Shown here piece after piece: positions 10,862 to 20,845 of a DNA stretch of 64,000 nucleotides. The DNA is from Atriophallophorus winterbourni (lineage: Eukaryota; Platyhelminthes; Trematoda; Plagiorchiida; Microphallidae), in the NCBI GenBank assembly GCA_013407085.1, contig JACCGJ010023536.1:49044-113043 (forward strand). The letters run 5' to 3'. The notes below the pieces were generated by a model. The model saw nothing but the letters and a program-made list of their open reading frames with translations. It ran no database searches and was not told the DNA's origin. The stretch's first letter is position 1; each line of letters begins with the position of its first letter. A program made the translations under genes and the position numbers.

Positions 10862-12540
10862 GTTATTATTTGGTGTAATTCATGAACTGATATCTAATAA
10901 ATAGTGTTGAGATTACAGTGTATATTGAAAAATTAAATAAAGCATTCGAAACTCACACAGTGCAAATTATTGCATTTACTTATTCCAATGCATTCACAAT
11001 AGGCAGCCACTTAAAATGCAATTTTTTAGTAAATTTGTTAGTCAGGTGTAAACTTTAATACACAACATCTCTTCCAGCGTTACTTATTACCCAGAATCCA
11101 GCCGGCTTTGCGTTCCAAGTTTTTCGTTATCTTTCACCATATATGTACATGATATGATAGAGATAATGTGGACATTGAAAACCTTGGTATATTTTAATAT
11201 ATACCTTGTGAAACAATCTAAATCTAATATATATAATATGCCCACTACAAATAGCAACAGACTACTTACATTTTATACGTTCCATCTCGTTCAATTGATT
11301 TTCTGTATACGTAAGTGAAATAATCATGTCAAAATTTCGTCGAATTTTAGCAAATTAACATAGTTGAAAAAAATTACGTAGAAGCTATTGTAATAAATTT
11401 AACGAATTAGATAATGAGTTTTACTAAATGAGGAAGTATCGCATCTAATTACACAATTTATCATTGAATGCTGGTTTGTTTATAAAGAAATAAGGGATTA
11501 AGCGATGTTTGGAGAATATGTTGTTTATAGTTGTGACTAATCATCCGTGCCAAGCCCATCAAACTTTTCAGAAAGTTTATCACGACGGTAGGGATTATAA
11601 AGAATTTGGTTTAAACATACTCACCAATTTGTCCTGTAATCCATTGGAGAATATTCATTATAATTTACTTTAAGCCATTTAAAATATTTTAATTAAATTT
11701 CTACATATATTTTATTGATGCTTTTAAAAAACTTTTCAACTAACTTTGCTCTCTACGGTTTCTTATCTCAGTACGATCTGAAAAGAAATTTAGTCAAGAA
11801 AAATAATTATAATTACTATGCTTACGTCTTGTATACGAACTTACCTGCAACTTCCTTGAGGCCTGGATATATATTTTTTAAAATAGAACAGTCTTAATTA
11901 ATCAGTTAGTTTTTGTTTTCTAGCAAAAATATTACTATGAACTTATTGGATCGAAAAATATAAATCAATGCGACCAGGTTATTTAAAATTGTGGCCCTGT
12001 ACAGAAATTCATCTGATATTGCAAATAATATTCAGATATTTTTACGGAGTCGCTAATGCGAATACTTTAATATTTACGCTCACATTGGTACACAATGCAA
12101 TGTTCCTCGCATTTAAAATTTCATCAGTTAAGAAAAAAATTACAATTTGGCGACTTATATGAAATATTCATAAAAATTATGAAACTCACGTTGTCTGAGC
12201 TCTTAAGATCCAAGAGTAGGAATTTTATATTACTGTTAAATGGCGAAACATAAATTACGTATGAATTTTGAAAATTACCTCCTAGTTTATCGTTGCTGAA
12301 TCTCAGATCAACTGGAAATTTGGAATCCATAATAAATTTCCTTATTGATAGTAGTAAATAACTATCGAATTAAAATAACTAACCCTTCAAATGTTGGATG
12401 CTTGAAGAAATCTCCGCTACAAAATTTTGAAATATATTTATTCATTTCAAACTTTGCGTTAATCTAAACGAGGCTTGTGTGTTTTCGCTCACCTCGTGGT
12501 TTCTCGATTTTCAATCTTTCTAATTCTTTTTGCAACAATG
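10862..12540. other. AT-rich stretch without a gene
   Basis: I see no coding, RNA or repeat feature that I can support. Confidence 0.55.
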
Positions 12541-12665
12541 TGAACGAAATAATAATTATTATTAATCAATTTAATTAATTTAATTATTAATTAAATAATT
12601 TAATTAATTTAATTAATAATAATTTAATAATAATTAATTTTAATTAATTATAATTTATAATTATA
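12541..12665. repeat. TTAATTAA-type low-complexity tract
   Basis: Runs of attaatttaattaa and taataattaat motifs; nearly pure A/T, strongly self-complementary. It lies directly beside the hammerhead repeat dimer that starts near 12690. Confidence 0.85.
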
Positions 12666-12753
12666 TCGCATAAAATTGGCAACAATAAATCGTTTATGCA
12701 AAAATGCAATGAAAACGCTCATTTGCATACATTTCCATCTCACACACATCAAG

Positions 12754-12790
12754 ACCGGTTTTATGCTGTTTGCACTCATCGGGTGGAGAC
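12754..12790 (-). ncRNA. hammerhead-ribozyme-like core, diverged
   Basis: Reverse strand: CCGATGA (consensus CUGANGA, one change), stem II GTGC / GCAT around an AAACA loop, AAAA where GAAA is expected, then CCGGTC where cleavage would follow the C. Stem II still pairs (one G-U). Two core changes make self-cleavage unlikely. Confidence 0.5.
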
Positions 12791-12985
12791 GTAAGATTAG
12801 GATCCACAAGCGCGTCTGAAACAACCAATGAGCAGTATACAAGTTGAACTTCTAGTTTACTACATGAAAGTACTGCAGCGACCAACCTTTCAAATCAATT
12901 ACCAAAATACAAATAGATGAGAGTATATCAATGATCATGAACAAAAATTCATTTGGACATGCATTTTCATCACACATAACTCGGC

Positions 12986-13020
12986 ACCGGTTTAGTGCTC
13001 TTTATACATATTAGGTGCGG
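12986..13020 (-). ncRNA. hammerhead-ribozyme-like core, degenerate
   Basis: Reverse strand: CACCTAATATG where CACCTGATGAG is expected, then GAGCACTAAACCGGTG. The second core half is TAAA instead of GAAA. Recognised by position in the 232-bp unit rather than by an intact core. Confidence 0.4.
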
Positions 13021-13140
13021 GTAGTACGATTAGGATCCACATGACTGGAAACAATGGAGAAATAGAAAACAAAAAGCGCTTGCAAGCAACTGCTGGATAA
13101 GACCGCACGAACGCCGGTTTGAATTCTACGTGTGTTTTGG

Positions 13141-14940
13141 CACATTGGATTAAACAGGTTGGCAGATCCAAACTTAGTTAACAATGCCTTAGATACTCAA
13201 AATGTTTATTTTATCAACGTTTCAATAATGTATCCTAATAAATAAGAGATTTATATGATGTATCCCGGTTGTTCAAGTTTCAAACAAAAAGATTTGAATT
13301 AGAAAATAAATATTAAGTGCCATACTCAAAGTGAAATTTATAACGACTAGCAATATAATTATAATTATTATAATTATATAATATAGATCTTAATGAAAAA
13401 ATAATTGTGATGAATCCATCATTCAATTCCGAATTTATTATAGATCGCATGATTTTTTGGAGAAAAGTTCTAGTAAATTTAATTATCAGAGATTAAATTC
13501 AGGTGCTAAGTGGGGGAAATAAATAGAAAACTCAGACATCATTAGGTTTATGTGTGGATAAATATAACAGATATTCCAAGAACTTCCCCAAGGACAGCTT
13601 TTTTGCTTGGATGGGGTATTTAATATAATTGAGGACAGTTGTTTCTTAATGTTTGCAATAGGAACCGAAATATTCAAATCACATGAAACACATGAACATT
13701 TATTTGTAAATATCCTTAATTTTTAATTTTTAAAACATTACAAAATTTTATATCTAAGCATTGAAATTATCGCAACATAATTTTTAATTGCAGAGGATAG
13801 TAAAATAATTAGGAACTTTGATATTTCATATGTGTGATTTATCAACTAATTTCATCTTTTAAAAATGCCTATGAAAAAACAAACAAATGCCAGCTAGCAG
13901 TATCCAAATTATTTTATCGAATCGCTTACCAGCTTCGATGCCTTTATTTATAAATACAATTTTAGATGAGTTCTTCCTACATAGAAATATTCCATTCGCA
14001 TTGATAATAAAAAATGATAAAATTCTTGGAAAATTAATATCGTTACTATTTAAACTTATGGTAAACAATAACTAGCACCCACTATCATAATCGAATAAAA
14101 ATTGATTTAAAAATATTAGAGAAATATTGATAAAACGATTCAATTTTCTGTATATTCAGCGGAGACTCAACTGCTATGAATCTCTGTTTCATTATTTTCC
14201 TATTGATATGCATATCATGATTGTGCTGTCACAACTTAGTGGGTGAAAACAGCATGAAAGTTTACATATTTAGAAACACATATGTGAATCCTGAGACAAC
14301 ATAATTTTCTGGTGCTCATAAAAATGATACTCAAAGATTTTCCCATCTGCAGCATTGGAATCTCTTCCAAGGTCAATCTTCCTCAAATACTTGTTTAAAA
14401 CACAACATACTTCCTTCTAGAACGTTTTCAAATTGGAGCTAATTTTCCTTATTTGCTTCACGATACATTTGTCAAAGGGAACTGATTAATAAACAATTAC
14501 GGTTAAATTAATCTCGTTGATGACATGTAAACATTTTTGCGAATATTTTTTATATTATGCGCAATATGTACAGCATTTGTTGTGTATGTGCTTTAAAACT
14601 GTCTAATGCAGAAATTTAAAAAAATCGAATAATGCTTTGTCCTTCATACACATATTTTACATTATTGTCTTCAATACGTATACATTAAAGTATATTAGGG
14701 TGAACAGGTTTTAAATTTGCAAAGTTCCAGACAAATTTCAATTCATTATATGCGCACTCACGTTTTATGCTTCCTTTCATATAATTAATTCTATCTGTTA
14801 AAAGTAAAACCACAGAATGCTCAAGTTTCTAATTAGAAATTGTGGCGGTAATTCGCTTAGGAAAAGAATCTGCCATGGATACATAAATTATATGTAAAAA
14901 ATGATAAACGCCGTGCGCACGCTGTTCAAATGTTATGCTA
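13141..14940. other. AT-rich stretch without a gene
   Basis: Nothing identifiable. Several 60-70 codon frames occur but have no domain or repeat match. Confidence 0.55.
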
Positions 14941-14980
14941 TTGCTATGTGTTGCTCACATCCCCATCCCTTACACACCAC

Positions 14981-15020
14981 TACCGGTTTCTGGCTGTTTG
15001 CCTTCGTCAGGTGCAGACAG
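14981..15020 (-). ncRNA. hammerhead ribozyme core, unit 1
   Basis: Reverse strand: stem I GCAC, CTGACGA (15010-15004), stem II GGC-AAACA-GCC, GAAA (14990-14987), then CCGGTA and GTGGTG. CAC before the core pairs with GTG after the predicted cut (after A of GGTA). Stem III is only ACC/GGT with no loop, so folding probably needs a dimer. The base pair next to stem II is A-A, which is unusual. Confidence 0.7.
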
Positions 15021-15223
15021 TAAGATCAGATTCAGTGAGCCTTGAAACAGTGGATTAAATGTAAACGAGGTTATACTTGTATGCCAACTGTTATATAGGG
15101 TTCGTACAAAGAACCACGATGTTCAGACACAGAATCACAAAGTGATTCTTGGTCAATGCACTCAAGGCGCTTATGGATGACCAAAGTAATGTGTTGCTCA
15201 CATCCCCATCCCTTTCACACCAC

Positions 15224-15263
15224 TACCGGTTTCTGGCTGTTTGCCGTCGTCAGGTGCAGACAG
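15224..15263 (-). ncRNA. hammerhead ribozyme core, unit 2
   Basis: Reverse strand: CTGACGA (15253-15247), stem II GGC-AAACA-GCC, GAAA (15233-15230), CCGGTA. Both invariant core halves are intact; the closing pair of stem II is C-A. Confidence 0.7.
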
Positions 15264-15466
15264 TAAGATCAGATTCAGTGAGCCTTGAAACAGTGGATTA
15301 AATGTAAACGAGGTTATACTTGTATGCCAACTGTTATATAGGGTTCGTACAACGAACCACGATGTTCAGACACAGAATCACAAAGTGATTCTTGGTCAAA
15401 GCACTTAAGGCGCTTATGGATGACCAAAGTAATGTGTTGCTCACATCCCCATCCCTTACGCACCAC

Positions 15467-15506
15467 TACCGGTTTCTGGCAGTTTGCCGTCGTCAGGTGG
15501 AGACAG
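15467..15506 (-). ncRNA. hammerhead ribozyme core, unit 3
   Basis: Reverse strand: CTGACGA (15496-15490), GGC-AAACT-GCC, GAAA (15476-15473), CCGGTA, GTGG. The upstream CCAC pairs with GTGG for a 4-bp stem I, the best of the three. Confidence 0.7.
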
Positions 15507-15519
15507 TAAGATCAGGTTC

Positions 15520-15656
15520 AGTGAGCAACACATTACTTTGGTCATTCATAAGCGCCTTGAGTGCTTTGACCAAGAATCACTTTGTGATTCTGTGTCTGAA
15601 CATCGTGGTTCGTTGTACGAACCCTATATAACAGTTGGCATACAAGTATAACCTTG
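15520..15656 (+). repeat. inverted partial hammerhead unit
   Basis: Immediately after ...cagtgag the sequence flips: 15520-15656 is the reverse complement of roughly 15310-15445, down to the agaatcac hairpin and the ggttcgt hairpin. It lacks a ribozyme core. The junction forms a large palindrome with the third unit, as expected from template switching or snap-back synthesis. Confidence 0.8.
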
Positions 15657-17163
15657 TTTATGCTATTGTTGTTTTACAAATATCTGGCAAGAAAATCCTG
15701 ATGTGTCTTTGGCAATTAACTGATTGCTCAGTGACACTTTCCACATGTTTTAACTTAAAATAAGCTGATGATTCGCATTCGTTGTTTCAAAAAGCTGAAA
15801 TGTACAAAATAAATAAAACACTGAAAATATTGAAATAAAATTCACAACCCGAACAAATTCCGTACAATACATCTATTCTATTGAAACATTCATCTATACA
15901 AAGAATTACACAATCTATAAATGCGAGAATTTACCTTGAATACTACCAAAAACTAACCGTTAATTCTCTTTTTCTCTTTCTTCAGAACTTCCTCTGCATG
16001 AACACGATATCGCGATTATTTTTTCACATAACATTCATTTTAACACGGCAAAATTAACGTTCAGCTATGCAACAGTAATCTATGTTTAATCAAAGCGTAA
16101 TAACATGAATGTTAATCAACGAGGAAAGCAAATCTAAATTTAGCCTAGAAACTTTCAGCAAAATTGATTTTTTCTCATTATAACACGCTTTACAATCGGA
16201 CGATTTCGGGATTCCTAAAAATTATCAATCTGACCAAATTTAAGGTTTTCGGAAAATTTGCTGTGAAATTTGCAATAATTTATAGAGAATGGTTTTTAAA
16301 ATGGAATAAAGTATTCTCATTAATAAAACATTTATACAACTCTAAATGTTGTCTATAAATCTGAGATTGCTGACATATTTATCTGAATGTTTGCTAGGTT
16401 CAATTATATATAGTTCCGAGCAACTTTGATTGATCATTAGTGATGAAAAAATAAAATCGTTCGCTTTCAGGTTTAAAAATCGCGTATTTTTAACGCACCT
16501 TCTAGATCTCGGTTTTTGGCTAAAAGGAAAAAAACATGCTCGAATAACAATTGTTCATTGAATTCGTTAATAATTTCCTCGCATACTCACCAGCTTCTAG
16601 TAGCACAAGTTTTCTTTGAAATGCTAACAAGGAATATGATGCAATTTAATGAATTTTATGTAAATTGACATGTGATTTTTAACCGATTTTACGGGATACA
16701 TAATTCACTATTTATTCAGTAAATTAACTTTCTCAGTATGCTAATGTAAAATTACGGCTACTTCTGCGCATTCACTGATGGACAAATTAATTAAATCCTG
16801 AAAAAGAAATTTATAAACTAGAACAAATTTTTCTGAGAGCTCACCATCATCCAATTCTACATAATAGTAATAATAAAACATGTAAGTTAGATGCCTCGTA
16901 GTCTTTTTAATGATAGTTTAATAATTCTTACTCTCGATTCGACTTTCCTTCCGTTTGATAGCATCTGTATTAAATAGAAATAAACTAATAATATAAAACG
17001 TAAACCCTAAAACGAAGTACAAATAAATCGTACGTATGCAAGTTTTCCTTCGAATTATTTCATTAACTAAATAAAAGTGGTTGAACTAAATTTGTTCGGA
17101 TTTTGAGCTTCACAAATCATTTCAAATATGGAGAGAAATTTCAACTAACACTCAGAAAAATCT

Positions 17164-17166
<3 letters not shown>
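15657..17166. other. AT-rich stretch without a gene
   Basis: No supported feature. Confidence 0.55.

Positions 17167-17200
<34 letters not shown>
17167..17200. repeat. (AT)n microsatellite
   Basis: Uninterrupted AT dinucleotide run of about 34 bases, shortly upstream of the CR1-B copy. Confidence 0.95.
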
Positions 17201-17205
<5 letters not shown>

Positions 17206-17355
17206 TTACGTCATTGATAGTGATATATATGCCAGAATATATATCTCAATTGCGGTCGTATTCTTCGTTGCTCTGATATTTTTTAGAAAGATCATATTGA
17301 GCTACAAGTTTTGACACCTTGCTCCATATTCTATCTTCTGTAATCACCGAGTTAT

Positions 17356-18830
17356 TTGTTCAAAGACGAAACCACACCAGCAACCACTGGCATCTCACTC
17401 AACTCGCGAAACACCGATTATCGATCAACCTGCAAGCCCTACGCAGCCCACGAAAATGTGCGAACGTGTAACGAGGTTCACCGCCCAAACAAAGAAATCG
17501 ATCGATCTAGCTGTGACCGCGACAAGGGATCCGTGTGACCAATGCATCACATGTCTAACCCCGGTAAGCGTTGATAGCGTTTCATTTAAATGTGCTTTTT
17601 GCGGGTTCCGTCAACACGCGTCATGTGATAATAATTCGACTGATTACTGTGAGGCGTGTGAACGACGAGAAACATCCATCTCTCTGTTATGTTCGTATTA
17701 ACTGTAGACAATCCAATGAAGGCGTTCGACACAACACTAAAGACACCGTTTGTAGGGCAATACCAGTAGTCGCTTTAGAGAAATCTAAAGATTTTGAAGA
17801 CGAAATTGAAAAACGAATGTCTGCTCTAGAGCAAAGTTTACAGCTTGTTGAAATTGCTAATCGCGAATGAACAGGTTTTGCATGCATCATCGTCTGTATC
17901 GGAAATTAGCGAGAGAGAAAACGCCGATAAAACACCAAAAAAGTCAACTTTGGTTAGTGGTGCATCTTTGGTGATTAGTGTTGATTCAATGCGATAACAA
18001 AGGAGCAATAGAGATGATTTGGTTATTAAGTCGCGTAAGAGAGCATCTGCTGTGAATTTAAAGATTAAAATGAATACAGTCAACAGTGAGACACCTCATC
18101 GACCATCACCGGTGCAGCCTGCTGGTGGTCCTATGAAGAAGACACATAGTCTCAGCGTAATTTGCACTACCGTTCCTGAAACAAATGATGCACTGTTCGA
18201 CGACAAGAAAGAGCATGATTTAGCCGAATGCAGCAGACTATGTGACATAATGAACCTTGTTCCCATAAAACCCTCAGCTATAATTCGTTTAAGTCGACAT
18301 GGAAATCAACCCATCAGAGTGATCCCAGATTACTCAAGGTTACATTAGGGAACGAAAACGACCTGGAAAGCATACTATTACGCTTATACTTATTAAGGAG
18401 TGTTTCTGGTTCAAAAATCCGTATTTTCACTGATCTCCCATGGTGGGAACGCAAAATAAAATCCACCGATCGGGCATCAGCAAGAAGTTTAGTACTGCTT
18501 AGTGTTCCTGAGTGTGCTGAAAATCTAGCACCTAATCAAACAGGGAAACACGACCGACAACAATGGAAGTTTTTATCCGAAACTATCGATGTAAAACAAA
18601 CTGTCGCAATAGATACGTTCAGGATACCCAAGTCCATCCAATAAAAAGGGGATGGACCCCAAGCGCCTAAAGTCACCTTCCTGACTAACAATATGGCTGA
18701 TTTAATTTGAGCACAATAGATTCAAAACAGTCGCAATCTACCAAGTGGTGTCAGAATGAGTGCTCTGATAACAAATAAACTAGATCCTGCGGACAATATA
18801 CCACTCACAAGCCCAAATCAAGTCATTTCA
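17356..18830 (+). pseudogene. CR1-B ORF1 with PHD-like finger
   Basis: Broken ORF1. The PHD-like zinc finger is CDQCITC ... FKCAFCGF..HASC ... YCEAC (about 17536-17665). It is followed by a short coiled-coil-like segment (EKRMSALEQSLQLVE), a basic linker, SVICTTVPETND and the C-terminal PWWERK-type block near 18440. The first ATG frame near 17456 runs through the finger, then frameshifts and stops interrupt it. ORF1 of this type is thought to chaperone the element RNA. Confidence 0.8.
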
Positions 18831-18853
18831 ATTAGCTCTCCCAAAAACTATCT

Positions 18854-20730
18854 GTGTCCGACTCATGCCGAGTCGGAAAAGTAGAAAAGACTTCAACCCC
18901 ACAGCTGTATACTGTGAACCGGATTAAATTTATGTATACCAAACCTCAATCCTTGCCAAATATATCACAAATTGAAACTAAAACTATTCTCTCACATTGT
19001 CCATCATTGTTAACCCATACAACCATAAAGTGTCTGAGAATCAGAATACAGGATTTTGATAGTGGATGTATACAGCACTCACCGGACTTAGTTGCAATTA
19101 CCGAAACATGGTTTGAACCTCATTTATCAGACAATGAATTGGCATTGAAAGGAATGTCTCTACTCCTTCAAGACCGTACGGGACGCGGCGGTGGCGAAGC
19201 ACTTTAATACAACCAACAGTTATCATGCAGAGAAATTGACGATATTGGCCTACGTGTACAGGATACTCTGTGTTGCTCAATTAAGCTGACAGCTGGAGGA
19301 GACTGCATTGTTGGCGTTATTTATCGGGCTCCAAGCGCAAGTAACGCACACATTGTTGAGCTACTCCAGAAAATTCGACTTCTGGCTGCCAGATTGCAAA
19401 CGCCACTCCTAGGTATGGAGATTTCAACCTTCCAAACTTGATGAAGAACAACGCTCTTCCGATGATTTCGCTCGACAATGCGTTTCAAGAACTGATCTAT
19501 TTACGCGACAGGAATGCCCAAGTCAGAGTTGACGGCGCCTTATCGATCCATTTTAAATTACAATCGGAGTGCCTTAGGGTTCGGTCCTCGGGTCGATTTT
19601 GTTTTTGATCTACTGCGAACGGCATTCCCAAACGTGTTAAATGTAAGGTTATGTTATTTGGAGACAATATCAAGCTTTGGAGAAGCACACGTACAAATGA
19701 TGACTGTGAACTTTTGAAGAAGGATCTAAACACGTTGCACGATTGGTTTCTGAGAAAAAAATACCCTTCAACTTCCAAAAGTGCAAGGTGTTAAACATAG
19801 GAAAGACCGTGAATTACAACTACACTCTTGGGTCCCACCAACTCGTCTGGACAACTGATGAGAGGAATTTGGACGTTTGTACCAGTTCAAGTCTGAAGAC
19901 TTCACTGCAGTGCCAAACGGTATACAAAATGACGTCACAAGTATTGGCGTTATGAAACGAATTTTCGGCAGATTCTCGAATCAGTCGGTGCCCCGTATCA
20001 TGAACACCTATCTGAGACCAATGATGGATTCAGAAAGACATCAATATTCTGCAGCGTATTTACCACCGAACCACAAAGCTTGTATCCGGACTAGATGCTA
20101 AACTATATGGAGAACGTTTGAGGAGTCTCAATCTTTTCGACTTTCGCTGTCAAATTCAAATTCAAAGATTTATGGTTAAAAAAGTTAATACTTCACAACA
20201 CCACGGGATTACGGTATTAATAAAACATGAAAAAATACAATTGTATAAAAGCAATAGAGAATATCAAATGTAAGGCTCACGAATGTTATTCTTTTGCATA
20301 TGTAAGTCCAATTTCACTTTAAACGCCGCCAGGCAAGGAGAGTCCACCACATGTTGGGGTAGGGAATTCCAAAGAAATATAGCACGTGTGGCGAAAAAAT
20401 GGCGCCGACAGTCAATACGGGAACTTGGGCTGTCACCGTCTTAGACGTGACGTCATACTGATGTACAACATTATACACGTCCCTAACCAACCCTTGTCCA
20501 AACTTTTCACACGCTCGCCACCCCGTGCCAGTCGGAAACATGAACTTACAGTGCTTATTCCCACTTCAAGACTGAACTATCGAAGATATTCGTATGCTGC
20601 ACGTTTACGTTTCACACGGAACACCCTCCACTCTATTGTTACACACTCAGCTAACCTGATTATTTTTAAAGCTAATTTGGACAAATATTTAAGAGAAAAC
20701 CCAAATTTTGATATGATTTACACTACATGA
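18854..20730 (+). pseudogene. CR1-B ORF2 remnant, RT mostly deleted
   Basis: The endonuclease start is present (VAITETWFEPHLSDNELALKGMSLL, ending TGRGGGEA), then broken frames to about 19480. A deletion removes the RT fingers and motif A. What follows is the QVRVDGAL / GVP region, the F-N-F-Q-K-C-K block (19750-19800), IFGRFSNQS, and after the inserted CR1-A piece the C-terminal block RRLRRDVILMYN to 20730. The motif C region reads VIWRQYQA-like and has no intact catalytic DD pair, so the copy is inactive. Confidence 0.8.
20153..20428 (-). mobile_element. short CR1-A 3'-end insertion with target duplication
   Basis: Reverse-strand insertion starting with the tail (aattcaaattcaaag) and ending inside the FLWNSLP-coding region. 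GCTGTCA occurs at 20146-20152 and again at 20429-20435, a 7-bp target duplication. CR1-B sequence resumes after it, so CR1-A moved after CR1-B. Confidence 0.85.
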
Positions 20731-20845
20731 GTTTCCCTGTTCTGGTTCTTTTTTATGGTATATAACTCATAACTCCAATCTATGGTTATTGTTAAGCTAA
20801 ATGCTTTTTAGACCATTAGAACTTTTAATCACTTTGAATATCTTG

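Larger units (their letters stand above)
12690..13140 (-). repeat. hammerhead-repeat tandem dimer (about 232-bp period)
   Basis: Two reverse-strand units of a dispersed repeat. The shared landmark ccggtt falls at 12755 and 12987, a spacing of 232 bp, the same period as at 35444/35676. On the reverse strand each unit reads GGTTGGTCG-like or GTCTTATCCAGCAGTTGC tract, GTTTC, GTGGATCCTAATC, TCTCCACC-type stem I, ribozyme core, ACCGGT, then TGTGTG-ATGGAAATGTATGC. Units are diverged, so the array is old. No protein is encoded. Confidence 0.7.
14941..15519 (-). repeat. hammerhead-repeat tandem array, 243-bp units
   Basis: Two complete and one partial reverse-strand units, near-identical; landmark ccgg at 14983, 15226 and 15469 (exact 243-bp steps). 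Each unit holds a ribozyme core, the sequence agaatcac-aaa-gtgattct (an 8-bp perfect hairpin), and ggttcgt-aca-acgaacc (a 7-bp hairpin, mutated in the first unit). The units are far more alike than those at 12.7 kb, so this array is young or homogenised. There is no coding frame. Tandem small hammerhead units without proteins are the defining layout of metazoan retrozymes. Confidence 0.85.
17230..20845 (+). mobile_element. CR1-B copy, internally deleted, with nested CR1-A fragment
   Basis: Plus-strand CR1 with a probable 5' UTR, ORF1 (17.36-18.83 kb) and ORF2 (18.85-20.73 kb). The 3' end carries CTATGGT...GACCATTA and a poor tail near 20845. ORF2 has lost most of the RT: sequence jumps near 19500 from the middle of the endonuclease to the GVPQGS region. 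A 276-bp CR1-A 3' end is inserted at 20153-20428 with a 7-bp target duplication. Frames are broken throughout. Confidence 0.85.

Noticed and set aside
13101..13135. Another hammerhead core at gccggtttgaattc
   Set aside because: Only the ccggttt string matches; no GAAA/CUGANGA partner lies at the right spacing. It belongs to the upstream part of the 232-bp unit.
14941..15519. CRISPR array
   Set aside because: The 243-bp units are continuous tandem repeats without short repeats separated by unique spacers, and the setting is eukaryotic.
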